DNA from: Temnothorax longispinosus
Lineage: Eukaryota; Arthropoda; Insecta; Hymenoptera; Formicidae
Length of the DNA: 64,000 nucleotides
Assembly (NCBI RefSeq): GCF_030848805.1
Contig: NC_092365.1
Coordinates: 8,990,001-9,054,000, forward strand
Reading direction: 5' to 3'
The notes under the pieces are model-generated. The model did not search any database. It saw nothing but the letters and a program-made list of their open reading frames with translations, and was not told where the DNA came from. Of this stretch, positions 23,100 through 36,300 are shown one piece after another. Position numbers and translations under genes: made by a program. How positions within the stretch are numbered: the first letter of the stretch is position 1; each line of letters opens with the position of its first letter.

Positions 23100-24424
23100 A
23101 TGCGACGTTCTATTTATTACATAAATATATTTGTTAACAAAAATATCATAGTGTCTCCTCTTCTACGGAATTTTTTTCGGAAAGGAATTATCAAAATAAT
23201 AGGAGTATGGGTCAGGGTCAAAGCATGAAAATTTCTGCAAGAATGATTAACATACTTTTTTACTACAACTTTATTCATGTTTATTAATGATTTTTACATC
23301 ATCTCTACATTATTACAAAGATCGCTCTTTGGTTATCGTGCACCGGCAACTCAGATTCACGCCGAGATACCGAGAACGGGCCAGAAGCATTTCCAGCGTA
23401 AAAACATCATCGATCGCGCGAGCTAAGTGAGAGCGACAAGAAGGGAGTGATATTATCCCTCTCGCTCGGCACGGCCGAGCGCTGCCGACACACCGATAGA
23501 CCGAGCGTCACTTGTGTGCGTAGTGGAGGGGGAAATTCGCTGGCGTGCCAGGGCTTGAAATCGCAGCTCATTATACCAATAAACATGCAAGGTGTATAAA
23601 AGAGAATCAAAGATATTAAATGACTACAAAAAAAAAACGTAGAATATGATACGAATAATTGACGATTATTATCAAGAACTTACTTAAAACTCGGAAATAC
23701 CTATCAAGGACCAAAGATAACAATCAAATATAAAAATTCAAAATACATACTCAATTTCACAGATAACCAATAAACCACCATAATAAAAAAACAGTAATTC
23801 CGCAATCCCGCGGAATATCTTTCGTCGCAATCGATCGGTATATATTGCTTCGATGTTGAATCTTACTTACGAGTAACGATACCATCTAGCGGTGCTACCT
23901 GAAACTACACTTGCCAAGAGCGTATGATACATTGGGTCCCGTAGTCGCCCGTTAATTTTTCCAAACTTATTAACAGTACGATACAGTGGTAAATATTTCT
24001 AAAAATTTATTTCATTTATTTGTCGATTAATTAAAAAAAAGTTTAAAAAATGACGTACACGCGCACCTTGTACTTAACTATTTTCTGCGCAAAAAGTCTA
24101 TTTTATGGTCCTACAAGAACAGAACTTTATAAAGGTAAAAAAATTTTATATACATATTTCCATATTAGTGACTAAACTATTTAATCATTTGTACAAAAGA
24201 TTTGATGTTAAAAACTGATGCTAACTTATAATCTCGTAAAAAAAAAGATCTTACAAAAGTGAAAAAGATATGCCAAATGCATAAAACAAATATATATCCA
24301 AAAAGGTATTTGTAACGAATATTTGTGATATAAAAATATAAAAATAATAGACATGATAAATATTTATATGAAATGACATGTAATATGAAACTGATTCTAT
24401 AAAAATACTTTTTTAAAAACAGGT
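23100..24424. other. no recognised gene
   Basis: A GC-richer patch at 23330-23560 carries no domain I can identify. The rest is AT-rich. Confidence 0.4.
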
Positions 24425-25310
24425 AAAAAATTGTGCAAATTAGAAATTTGCACTTTATTTCCTCAACAAATTGAGGTGTGCGATTTGAAATTTGCACATA
24501 ACAAAGTCACAATTTTGAAATGAGAGAGTAGGAAATTAGCAAATTGAATCAACAACGTATTGTTACGCGCTCAAAGCTCCTCTCTGAGGAACCTTGTATT
24601 TTATTAGATGCATATTGCTTCCTCATAGAGGAAGCTTTGTTTTCATAAACTTCGTATATGGACCTTTGATCTTATTGTAAAACTAGATCTAATCAACCAA
24701 ATGTTAATGAATTATATATGAAATAGGGGTAGAAAAGACCGAAGAAAAAATTGTTTTTTTAGTTTTTGATGCCAATGTGTTCCTTATGTTCTAAAACGTC
24801 AAAAAATCGCTATTTTAAAAAATGTCGGTGTGTGTGTATGTGTGTATGTATGTATGTGCCAAATTTACCGAAATTTTTATAACTCCAGAACTAATCAACC
24901 AAATCTTAACGAATTATATATGAAATAGGGATAGAAAAAACTGAAGAATATAACAGAATTAATAAAAAAATTGCTAATAATAAAGGGGTTACCGATTTCT
25001 GTTTAAAAAAACAGCCAAACTTACCAAAATTTCTATAACTCAAGAACTAATTAACTAAATTTTAAAAAATTATATATGAAAACGGGGTAAAAAAGACTGA
25101 AGAATATAATGGAATTAATAAAAATTGTTAATAATAAAGGGGTTACCGATTTCTGTTAAAAAAAAAAAACAACCAAGTTTACTGAAATTTTTATAACTCA
25201 AGAACTGATTAACTAAATTTTAAAGAATTATATGTGAAATAAGGGTATAAAAGACTAGAGAATATAATAGAATTAATAAATTGCTAATAAAAAATATTTT
25301 AGTAGAATAT
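24425..25310. repeat. hairpin units and a 156-bp tandem repeat
   Basis: 24430-24500 carries two hairpin units related to the 15-kb foldback array (GTGCAAATTAGAAATTTGCA). From about 24857 there are three tandem units of about 156 bases, each with ATTTTTATAACTC-AGAACTAA, GAATTATATATGAAATAGGG and GGGGTTACCGATTTCTGTT. The same dispersed family reappears at about 44520-44710, 50465-50650, 52260-52395 and 56480-56640. Confidence 0.8.
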
Positions 25311-27655
25311 CAAGATTAATCAGATATCAAAAATAAATCGTGTTTATATGATGAAAACGCTAGTATCAAAATTCTGTCGACTGTTACGAGGTAATGTACG
25401 TTATATTAATATTGATTCTGTGCAGCGTCGTAAGCCCACCGCAAAACAGGAAGCAAATGCATCTACGAGGCTACGTACGACTCGCGTTCGGAGAAACGGA
25501 GTTCGACCTTTCGCAGTTTCTAGATTATTCCGGGAAGGTGGATGGCTTCGCAGAAGATATTTTGATTTTCTTTGTTTCTGTAATAGTAAATCGGCCTCGC
25601 TGTGCCGCCTAGGAGTGCGCTGCGCGCACCGGGAAAAATACCCGGGAGCTTTCTAGTTAAGCGCACACTCATAGTTTTATGACTTCGCGGAGACGAGCCA
25701 AAGCGCCTCCTTTTCACCATTGGCTCCTAGGCCAGTCATATTAGACTAATTTAGGGGGTTAACCTTCCAATTAATCTTCCCAGGTTGCAACCACCATGAA
25801 TCGCTTTGATTTGAGGTGCTGTAAGTGGGATTTATTTTGCTTCGCAATGCGCATGCGCATTACAAAATTATTAACAATATTATCAACAAAAAACGCAATT
25901 TTTTTTATCTGTTCTCAAATATCTCGAAAACTAAGCAAAATAGGGTAACTAACTATACGTACCTTTTTTGTAGAACGTAAAATTATCTACAATAATGATC
26001 TGAACAACATTTATCGTCAAGTCAGTCGTTTAGCTTGCACGCGCCGGCAAAGTCCGAGACTCGGATCCCGAAAACCCTCGATTTCATCGTTTTTTTGATG
26101 TTGCGTCGGTGATTTTTTTCCGTCATTTAAAATGGAATTAAAAATTCCAAAAAAATCACACATCATCTGAGAACTACAAAGAATACTTTTCAGGGTGTAA
26201 CCAATTTTTTAGACCCTTTTTTTTTAGTTTGTAGCTATGTAAGCAAAAAATTTTGATTTTTTGGAATAGTCTTAGTTTTTTGCTGTTTTCAGGCCTTAGA
26301 ATTTATTTGAGATAAATTTTATCGTATGCATCTTGTTGTGGACGAAATTTGCAACAAAAACGGACCCTTGTATTTTTTTCGTACGACAAACGCTGATTTT
26401 TTTATTGACGCGCAAAGTTATCCAATATTGCGCACAGGTCGGATAACGTTTGTTTTACACTAAAATAATTGTTTTTTTATTAAAATTTACGTAATTTTTC
26501 GCATTATTATTGAACCATATTGCAAAGCCGTTTTCAACACATTCTCTCATTTTTACTTATTTATTAACAATTTATTAATTGTTTACTTAAAAATTATTAT
26601 AAACAATTAAAAAAACATATTATATTTGTTGTACTCGTCATCTCATTTCAACTCGAAAAATGTTTTTAAAAAATTTATTTACATTATTTATAACATTTAT
26701 TCAAACATACAGACAGTGCAACTTTTGACTATTTTCCACACCACCTCTGAGGTAAAGTCAATGGTGCGTTTTTTTTTCTGTGGTTTCCCCAGTAGACCTA
26801 ATCCACAAGCATTGAAAATATGTTCTTTTGATGTGATAATTATTTGGATATTCCTTGGATACACTAAAACTATCCAACATGCAGATGTTGATGAAAATTA
26901 ACATCCGCGTCTTGAATAATTATTTCAATCCTCAGTATCCATAGGCTCAGCTTGAATTACAATGTCTTCTATGTCACTTTCATCCTTTTCTGCCTCGTTT
27001 TGCTCAGCTTCTTGATTTTGAAAGAACATAGAAAGGACATATCTTGTTCACTCATCTCGTTTACACGGTTATTTTAAATATGCAGGATCCTCGTCGCTCC
27101 ATTATCAACGTCCCGTTTTCGAGTTTTTGATTACATTTCAAATATAAACATAACTTAGGTATCGCGTAATGTTGTCGTATATCAAAAGACATTTGCGATT
27201 TTTTATTTCCCATGGAACCACGAGGACTTTCTACATCCGACCAACGAGGTCATATCTAAAAGGGAAAAAACGTCTTCGCCGGGCTCAATGAACGCAGAAA
27301 CAGTTCGGAGATAATGGTCACTCCCTACGACCGATAAGACCGTTCTTAATGATAACGGCGTCATTTCGGAGTTTGTGTGGGATAGAGAACTCGATTCGTT
27401 TTTCACCTTTTCTTCCCTCTCGCGCATTTTTCAGCCCTCACCTTGCGCGCATCGTCCTAACGGACGTGAAGTTCCGCAGTAATTCCATGGGACTGTCATT
27501 TAACAGAGCTCTCGTGGCTCGTTCGAGAGCGAATGAATGATAACCCGAGCTCGCATTCGCGCACGAGCCCGCGCGCACGCGAGCAAGCGAGCGATTGTCG
27601 ATGCATTTCAGCCCTCTCGCTAGTTATGCGTATTATGCATAATTTTGATTAATTA
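25311..27655. other. no recognised gene; one short acidic open frame
   Basis: The only suggestive item is a minus-strand 34-codon frame at about 26922-27026 with an acidic end (KDESDIEDIVIQAEPMDTED). It may be an exon end or chance. Nothing else was recognised in this interval. Confidence 0.3.
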
Positions 27656-29419
27656 TCAGGTATTGTCGCGGGTTACCCTTGACGCGGCCACGCTGAGCAT
27701 ACCAGCGCCAGCGCAGCGTTGCCGGCTCCGACCGCGTCCTCTTCCTCGTCGATATCCTGTAACAAGAAAATATGAAACAATAGTATAAAAATATTCTAAA
27801 TAGTAAATACAAAATTTAAATATTGTATATTAAGGTAAACATCTCTCAGTAATTAGGCATCTAATTTACATTGCCCACTGAGAAAAAAAGTAATTGGATG
27901 AAAAAAATATATAGATTGATCCAACGAAATGTCTCATTCCGGGGTGCCACTGAAATATATACTTATTGCAATATAATGTTAACATAATAATTTATTGTTT
28001 CAACATCATATATTACTCCCTATATATTTTTCTGATTGCTAAAACGGATTACCTGTTGGATTTGAATTAATCACAACTTGAATTCTTTGAAATACAGGTT
28101 TAGATGACAAGAAAAAAGATATAGTTAATAGGATTACGTATTTACTACCAATAAATTGCGAATTTATTTTTACAAAATGAATATGTAGTTGCCGCAATGA
28201 TTTTTGTAATTGATAAGACATGGTAATTAATAAAATTGCATTATTTTATTTTACTTAAACATTTATTTATTATTTATTTATTTAGACATGTGGCAGTTGG
28301 TAGACTGCTACATATATAAATAAATAAATAATTATCATATCTATCACCCGAGCGATGGATTCCAATAATAGAACTGCGAGTGAAGATGCTTTCGCCGTGG
28401 GCCCTTATATATGGTCTCTGGTTGAATTTTAAATTTGAGAAATAAGGCCACACCACGGTGAAAACGCTTATCACTCGCAGTAATTCCGGGAAAATTTGAA
28501 TTGTATCAATAACATTTTTATTTCTAATAAAATAAAAATATATTTGTCGAAATGACTTTTTTTATGACAGAATCAGATATTGATTCCAATGGAATGCGTT
28601 TTTACTTACACCAAACGAATATGTATACTGATCGCAATAACGTAGGATTGAGAGGATTGCATAGTTATATTTGAGCCAATCTTATCTACTTTCCGTTGAA
28701 ATAGAAGCATACTCATAAAAATGTTAGAAATACTTGACACAGAAGTACAAGGTCTGTCAATTTATTTCAATCACAGTATACGGCTTAACGCATTAAGTAT
28801 AATTATTTGTATCAATTAAAATAGTATTTCAAAATCAAATGAATTTATTTGCTATTAAATATCTAATTGGTGAAATTGTATATACATTTCAAGCAACAAA
28901 ATGTGTCATTAGATCAAAAAATATTTTCAATATCATTGCGTTTTTTGAAATAAATATGTAGTTCTTGGATTACACTTCCTATAATAGTATTAAGAGCGTT
29001 GTAGTTAAATCAATTAAATATTTTTCAATAACACAGATGCTATTAAATCAACAATTTTTTTTCTCAGTGCCCTAATATACATAAAAACAATTTGATTAAA
29101 AAATACGTACTAATTGGTCCCTGCGCCAGTGGCTGCTCGTTGGCTTCTTGCTGTTGCTGCGCCAGCGGCTGGAGCAGCAGTGGCTGCTCGGCCTCCTGTT
29201 GCTGCTGCATCTGCTCCTGCGGCTGGTCCCGCTCTTGTAACTGCCATTGCAGCTCCTCAATTACAAACTGCTGTTGTTGTATTTGTTGCCTCAGTTCTTG
29301 CAGCGTTGATAAGTTATTATTGTTTATTTCTGAAAATAAAAAGGAAAACTGTCAAAATTGCAAGTTTTGCCGTTATTTTGTAATACTTATTTATAATCTA
29401 TATAATACTTACGTGACAT
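27656..29419 (-). CDS. Q-rich / RG-rich minigene, copy 1 (three exons, 108 aa)
   Basis: Exons on the minus strand are 29413-29419 (ATGTCAC, then GTAAGT), 29111-29329 (TTTTCAG acceptor, GTACGT donor) and 27656-27756 (TTACAG acceptor). They join in phase to 109 codons including the stop. The first part is a glutamine-rich, heptad-like helix (STLQELRQQIQQQQ, EELQWQLQERDQPQEQ). The tail is RYRRGRGRGRSRQR, an RG-rich stretch typical of nucleic-acid binding. The tail differs from copy 2 after SRQR because of an 11-base length difference, so this copy may be degenerate at its end. The second intron is 1,354 bases. I do not recognise the family; it may be a mobile-element gag/ORF1-like gene or a host minigene. 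Confidence 0.55.
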
Positions 29420-29493
29420 ATTACGAGACGTTTTTTTCACTTTACCGCAATGAATTTCTACTCCTTTCAACGCCAAGCACGTTGAACGTAGTA

Positions 29494-30376
29494 GGGGAGA
29501 CCGGGGCTAAAACGTCTACGGGGTAAATACGTCTAATCAAATATCTCGGAACCTGTATATTGTGCGAACTCGCTATTAACATTGTAAACGCTGCTTATGG
29601 TACCCATGTGGCCAACGGAGTTTTGGCAGGTTACCTGCCGTGTTATGATTTTTACGAGGGCAAACGTGTTTTCGGAAGGTGAAAGTTACATTTTCTGCGC
29701 GTGGAAATTTTGTAATATCTGCAATAATATTTGCTCTCCAAATCTCGAGGTACGTGATTATAAAGAGTAATGCATGCTGAACACGAATCCAGTGTAGTTT
29801 TTTCATTATCGTTGATGTCTAATATTTCGTGGGCGATCAAACCTGAAACTTGTGTTTGGGGCTAATCCGTCAGGGTGCATTTTTAAGGCATTTCCAGGCT
29901 CACTGCATATGGAATATGGATGAGACGGGAATTACAACCGTTCAGACACCGAATAGAGTCATCGGACGTCGAGGAGTGAAACAAGTCGGGCGAGTGACTT
30001 CTGCGGAAAGAGGAACTCTCGTAACTATTTTTTAATAATGTTTCGCATAAAAATTTTAAATAAATTTTTATATTTTTTTCTTAAAAAACAATTATTAAAA
30101 TGTATCCTATCATTTTTCAGGATTAAATGTACGTATTGTATTGAAAATGCAGTGCAGACGGTTATACCCCGGCATTTTTGAGATTTCAATTTTTCCATCG
30201 TTTTCATTTTTGCTCTATACCGGTTAAACAAAGCGACGTAGACAAAAATTTCCTATATAAATTTTGTAGCTAAAGGTTCACTCTTTACAGTGGTATACCA
30301 CATTTAACTACAATTATTTATTTTGTTGTTAAAAATCGGCACCGAAAAAAACGAACGGTTTAGCCCCGGTCTCCCC
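29494..30376 (+). mobile_element. pogo/Tigger-like DNA transposon remnant with TA duplication
   Basis: The 883-base element begins GGGGAGACCGGGGCTAAA and ends TTTAGCCCCGGTCTCCCC, flanked by TA at 29492-29493 and 30377-30378. The matching flank of minigene copy 2 (about 57080-57105) has the same sequence with a single TA and no insert, so it serves as a related empty site. Inside, 29910-30030 encodes IWNMDETGITTVQTPNRVIG and TSAERGTLV, the first catalytic block of DDE_1 (pogo/jerky/Tigger) transposases. The remainder of the transposase is missing, so the element is non-autonomous. Confidence 0.9.
29920..30035 (+). pseudogene. DDE_1 transposase fragment
   Basis: About 38 codons with the NMDETG motif (first catalytic aspartate) and the RRGVKQVGRVTSAERG motif of the DDE_1 superfamily. 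The flanking transposase domains (helix-turn-helix, second and third acidic residues) are absent. Confidence 0.85.
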
Positions 30377-30935
30377 TACATCAATATTGTTTTTTTTTTT
30401 AACGTAAGGTTTTAAACTTTACTCTAAACTTTTCAAAGCCGGTATATAGTGCGATTAGTCATCTCGCTTGTGTGTCGTGTGCGCGGCTTGTTATTTAACA
30501 GTAAGAGGTTAGGTTAATAATATACATTCGCAAAGAAAAAGAAAAATAGAAGAAAAAAGGAATTCCCTCTGAATGAGGGGGGAAGGGAGAGAGAGAGAGA
30601 GGGAAATAAAGAAAGAGAAAAAATAAGGTATTTATAAAATGAAAAATATTATAAATGAAATGTAATAAATAATGCATTTAATAATGTTATTAATAATTTA
30701 CTTTTATAACATGCTTACATATAACAATATATTACTAAAAAAAATAATATATTATTGTATAAGTGAGTTAATTACTTAGTGTTTACGTGTTTCTTTAGAA
30801 TTGGATTTATAAATTTACGTTTCTTCATTAACAAAGAAAGAGAGAAAAAGAGAATAAGGTATTTATAAAAGAAAAAATATTATTAACGTAATGTACTGTA
30901 ATGTAATATAATAAATAAATATTGTATATATATAT
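30377..30935. other. 5' flank of minigene copy 1, simple-sequence rich
   Basis: The first 200 bases resemble 57080-57350 upstream of minigene copy 2 (CTCGCTTGTGTGTC, TTAATAATATACAT, then GA-rich tracts). The related GA-rich segment AAGGTATTTATAAAA is repeated near 30625 and 30855. Confidence 0.6.
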
Positions 30936-31435
30936 NNNNNNNNNNNNNNNNNNNNNNNNNNNNNNNNNNNNNNNNNNNNNNNNNNNNNNNNNNNNNNNNN
31001 NNNNNNNNNNNNNNNNNNNNNNNNNNNNNNNNNNNNNNNNNNNNNNNNNNNNNNNNNNNNNNNNNNNNNNNNNNNNNNNNNNNNNNNNNNNNNNNNNNNN
31101 NNNNNNNNNNNNNNNNNNNNNNNNNNNNNNNNNNNNNNNNNNNNNNNNNNNNNNNNNNNNNNNNNNNNNNNNNNNNNNNNNNNNNNNNNNNNNNNNNNNN
31201 NNNNNNNNNNNNNNNNNNNNNNNNNNNNNNNNNNNNNNNNNNNNNNNNNNNNNNNNNNNNNNNNNNNNNNNNNNNNNNNNNNNNNNNNNNNNNNNNNNNN
31301 NNNNNNNNNNNNNNNNNNNNNNNNNNNNNNNNNNNNNNNNNNNNNNNNNNNNNNNNNNNNNNNNNNNNNNNNNNNNNNNNNNNNNNNNNNNNNNNNNNNN
31401 NNNNNNNNNNNNNNNNNNNNNNNNNNNNNNNNNNN
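30936..31435. other. assembly gap (500 N)
   Basis: Exactly 500 N. Reading frames spanning it are artefacts. Confidence 1.
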
Positions 31436-33056
31436 AATCGTGGAGTCAACAGGACGTAACAACAGGTTCTCCGAGATTTATTGTCTAAAAATAAGTAAAT
31501 ACTACGTTTTTAAAGATATTTTAGTATGTATAATCAAGAAATATTCAAGATATTCAAGAAAAGTATTTTTTACATAGATATAAGATTAATGGAAATGTTG
31601 ACTATTTCATAAATGTTTTTCAGTTTGCAGTTTATAAATATTAAGAGTTCAAAAACTGACCAAAGACAAAGTATTGATATGTAAGAATGTGATATAAGAA
31701 TATTTTATTTTAGTTCTTACAACGTGTAATAGTTACAACGTGTTTAGTTTTTCCAAGTTATCTTTTTTTAACTATTACGAAAAATAAGACTGAAATATAA
31801 CAAAAATATTAATATATTAAGTTTATTTTACCACAATATTTAAGAAATGTATATGAAAGTATATGGGATATACATTATGTGATGAAGTTGTGATAAATAA
31901 AATAAGAAATATGCTGGTGAAACAATTATTTTATTACCATCGTTAGTAATTATATATAATGTTATATAATATTATAACAAAAATTAAATACACGTAACGC
32001 AATAATAAAGTTACCAAAGTAATTATGTTTAAAATATATACATATCGGCGTTTATGTACTTCCTATGCTCTAGGTATTGTAACATCGAAAATATAGAGCG
32101 TTCCATTTAGCGATTCAATCCGAACCTGAGTCAAACTGAATGAATCAGAGTTTCTTATTTCCATCCACAGATCAGATCGCTAAATCGTTAACGTTATTAT
32201 ATAGTCAAATACATCATGTCGTCTGTACATTCGTACGTATATCATGACTGTGATTATTCAAGAAATCAGCAACGTAATCAACACTTATGATGCACAAGTA
32301 TATTATATTTAATGTCTCTCATCGAACATTTAAAATGTTGCTCTGACAGAGAATGGAAATACATTAACACTGATCTGAATATTTTATATAGATTGCAATG
32401 TCTTAATGGTTCTAATACGAATGCATGCACATTAAAACACAAATTTAAATCAAATCAAGTGCTAGACGATCACGTTTCATCTGTCCTAACAATCTTGTTC
32501 TGTTAACATTATCAATACATTGCTCAATTGGAAATAATACTTCTTCGTGATCATAATAATCGAGTACATCATTTCTGTCTATACACAAATTGTGCAACAC
32601 GCAGCAAGATATAATGAACTTAGCCATAGATATCACAGACCACATATCTAGTCTCGTCAATTGTCGAAACCTGCCTTTTAAGAGCCCAAATGTATTCTCA
32701 ATTCTAACTCGCGCACGACAAAAATTATTATTAAAATTAGCTTGCACGGGTGTCAAATGCCCATTGTAAGGTGTCAATAGATTTACAGATATTGGATACG
32801 CCGCATCACCAATGATATGATATTCATCACCCATTGTACATATCTTATCCTTAATGAACGACATATCATACACGCGAGTATCATGCATTTTACTACTTAC
32901 TCCAGTAAAGGCATCTATAAATCGTCCTTTTGCATCACATATACCTTGTAGAGTGAGAGCAGTTTCGTCGTGTCTATTAACATATGTATGACGAATTTTT
33001 TTTGCAGGCGTTCGAATCGGGATATATGTGCCATCTATACACCCTATAATTCTATC

Positions 33057-33279
33057 TGAAGAGAATATCGCAATTGTGCGCATACAAATGGTAACGGTGT
33101 TACAAACATACGCATGCGCGCATTCCAGAATGATAGAGGAGCCGAAGCGCCGACTCACTCTCGATCGATACGCGAACGTGTGAACATATAGATTTTAGAT
33201 CCGCTCCTGTACTCTGCTTTGCCTGAATAAATTCTAACTTTAATACTGCAATACCTCTCGCTACACTGACATAACTACA
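33057..33279 (+). repeat. copia 5' LTR
   Basis: 223 bases with TG...CA ends and an AATAAA signal at 33226-33231, identical by eye to the 3' LTR. Confidence 0.97.
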
Positions 33280-33293
33280 GGTTATGGGCCCAG
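33280..33293 (+). promoter_or_regulatory. primer-binding site, initiator-tRNA-Met half type
   Basis: GGTTATGGGCCCAG directly after the 5' LTR is complementary to the anticodon-stem region of insect initiator tRNA-Met (CTGGGCCCATAACC). Drosophila copia is primed by a 5' half of this tRNA, so the same mechanism is expected here. Confidence 0.9.
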
Positions 33294-33342
33294 TGACCAC
33301 GCGACGTGTTCGGTTTAAAAGTGAATAGGCTGGGATTGAAAA

Positions 33343-36300
33343 ATGGCAAACAGTGATAACGTGCAGTACAAGATTCCGTTGTTTGACGGAACAAATTTTG
33401 GAAGCTGGAAGTTTCGGATGGAGACCCTCCTGAACGAGCTGGAGCTCCTTGAATACACGGAGAAGGACTGGACGGAAGGAGTGATGATACGGGAGGAGGA
33501 CGCGCCGACCACGAGGGCCACAAAGGAACTACAGCGGGCTAAATGCGAGACTGCTGATAGGAAGTGTCGTTCGCAAATCGTTCAAAGGATCGCAGACAGT
33601 CACTTGGAATATGTGAGAGACTGCAAATACGCTCGCGATATGTGGAATGTGTTAGTTACGACGTTCGAGAGGAAAAGCATCGCAAATCAGCTGCTTTTAA
33701 GAAAGAGACTACTCCTGATGAAATTCGATCCGAACGGTGACACGCTTGCAAATCACTTTCTGAATTTCGATAAAGTGATTCGGGAACTTCGATCGACGGG
33801 CGCAACACTCGAGGAAACGGACCTGGTGTGCCATCTTCTATTAACGATGCCGGCGGAATACAATCAAGTTGTCACGGCGATAGAGACATTATCGGCGGAA
33901 AAATTGACGATTGCCTTCGTGAAAACTCGTCTGCTCGACGAGGAAGCAAAACGCACGGATCGGGGAAAAAAGAAGCATTCAGTGGAACCTGCAAATGCGT
34001 TCTCGGCACGGAAAGGATCCTCGGGCTGGAGGCCGTCGAGAGGCGGAGGAAATAAGTCTAAAGTACAGTGCCACAAGTGCGGGAATTACGGGCACGTGCG
34101 CGCGGAATGTAAGAAGCCTGAAAAACACGCGAACTCGAAAGCAAACACGGCGGTCGGCTCGTGCGATCACGACGAGGACGGTTGCCCGGAATCGTGTTTC
34201 ATGGCTCACACGGGTGATCGGTGTTGTGATGTGTGCGGAAAAATGCGGTCGGCTAACGCGGCGGTCATTTCCACAGAGGACAAGGGAAACAATTTTTGTT
34301 TCACGGCACGTGCGGGTGGAACTACAGAGGATTGGGCTCTGGATTCAGGTGCCACGGAGCATCTTGGGAACGGAAATCTACCAATAAAAAATGTAAAACC
34401 ACTGAAACACCCAGTGTCGATACAACTCGCGAAGACAGGAAGCACGCTCAAAGCGGAAAAGTGCGGAGAAATCGTGGTTTGTTGCTCAGTGAACGGGCGG
34501 AAGAACGCAGTAACTATTAAAAATGTTTTAATTGTGCCCGGTTTGGAACATAACTTACTGTCTGTGAGGAGACTCGAGCAAAATGGATATCGAGTAGCAT
34601 TCGAGAACGGAAAAGGAACAATAGAAAAACACGGAAAAGTGGCAGCGGTTGCAACTATCTCGGACCGGAATTTGTATGTATTAAATTTGCACACGGAGAC
34701 GGCGTTAATCGCGGAGAGTTTGGAAACGTGGCATCGACGTCTCGGGCACTTAAGCTACGAAAGTCTAAGGAAATTGCCAGCGATGGTCGACGGAATGGAA
34801 TTAAATTCCAAGGAAACGTCACAAAGTGTCTGTCGAGTGTGTGCTGAAGGAAAACTAGCGAAATTACCGCATAACCATTCGCGAAAAAGGACCACGAGAC
34901 CATTGGAGTTAGTCCACAGCGATTTGATGGGACCGATGAAGGAATCATACGACGGATTTCGTTACGTGATGACCTTCACGGACGATTACACGCATTTTGC
35001 AGCAGTGTACATGCTCAAGACAAAAGCGGAGGCATTTCGTTACTTCAAAGTTTACGAGGCAATGGCAACAGCCAAGTTTAACTGCAAAATTAGCAGGTTT
35101 CGATGTGACAACGGACGCGAGTATCTCTCGAATGAAATGAAGAGATATTTTGACGAGAGAGGAATCCTGTATGAACTGACGATTCGATACACCCCACAGC
35201 AGAACGGGGTGGCGGAAAGGCTAAATCGAACTCTGTGTGATCGAGCTCGATGTCTTCTAATTAATGCTAATATGAGCAAAGGATTCTGGTCAGATGCAAT
35301 AAGGACGTCAGTGTACTTAATAAATCGGAGCCCGACATGTGCATTGAGAGGAGGAATACCGGCCACACTCTGGTACGGGAATAAGCCGGATCTGCGAAAA
35401 TTAAGAGTGTTTGGCTGCATCGCACATCTGCGACTCCCTCAAGCATTAATTCATGGCAAGTTCGAGGCCAGAACTGTGCCTTGCAAACTGCTGGGTTATG
35501 TGACGAACGGCTACAAACTATGGAATCTACGAGAAAATAAAGTAGAATACGGTCGCGACATACAGTTCGACGAGAACAGATTTGAATTGGAATGTGTCGA
35601 ACCGGAATACTGGCTGCCAACGATGAAAGACGAAATTGAGAGTGACGACATCATTGAAATTTCGGAAGATGACTCGGAGGTGTTTGAGGAGGCGGACGAT
35701 CAGGACAAGGACGACGAGGTAATTGGAGTGAGGCCTGAAGGTCCTCAAAATCAAGCTGCAGTCCAACGTCGTACGAGTTCCAGAACAAGCGCCAAGCCAA
35801 AACCAAATTATGTAGTGCTAGCCTTCAACGCGGAGGCCTATGTATCGGATGTTCCAGAGAACTACGGCGAGATCGACTCCAGGGACGACAGGGACGAGTG
35901 GATGGAAGCAGTGAAGGAAGAAATCGACGCTCTCAACAGGAACAAGACATGGACTTTGTGTGAGTTACCTCCGGGTAAAAAGGCCATTGGTAGTCGGTGG
36001 GTCTTTACGACCAAAAGTGCAAGTGCCGGGCAGTGTGAACGAAAGAAAGCGAGACTTGTAATAAAAGGTTGCTCGCAACGACCCGGATTTGACTTTGACG
36101 AGACGTACGCGCCGGTGGCACGACTCACAACCTTGCGTGCGTTTTTGAGTGTGGCAAATGCGCGGAATTTGAATGTATGTCAGATGGATGTGAAAAACGC
36201 GTTTCTGCATAGCGAACTCAGCGAAGAAGTTTACATGAAAATACCTGAAGGGGTCGAATCGAAGGGTAACCAAGTTTGTAAATTAAACAGAGCCTTGTAT

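Noticed and set aside
29092..29526. Plus-strand Cys/Ser-rich frame
   Set aside because: It is the antisense of the Q-rich exon of minigene copy 1. The apparent cysteine richness comes from CTG/CAG codons.
30863..31488. Frames on both strands at 30.9-31.5 kb
   Set aside because: They span the second N gap.
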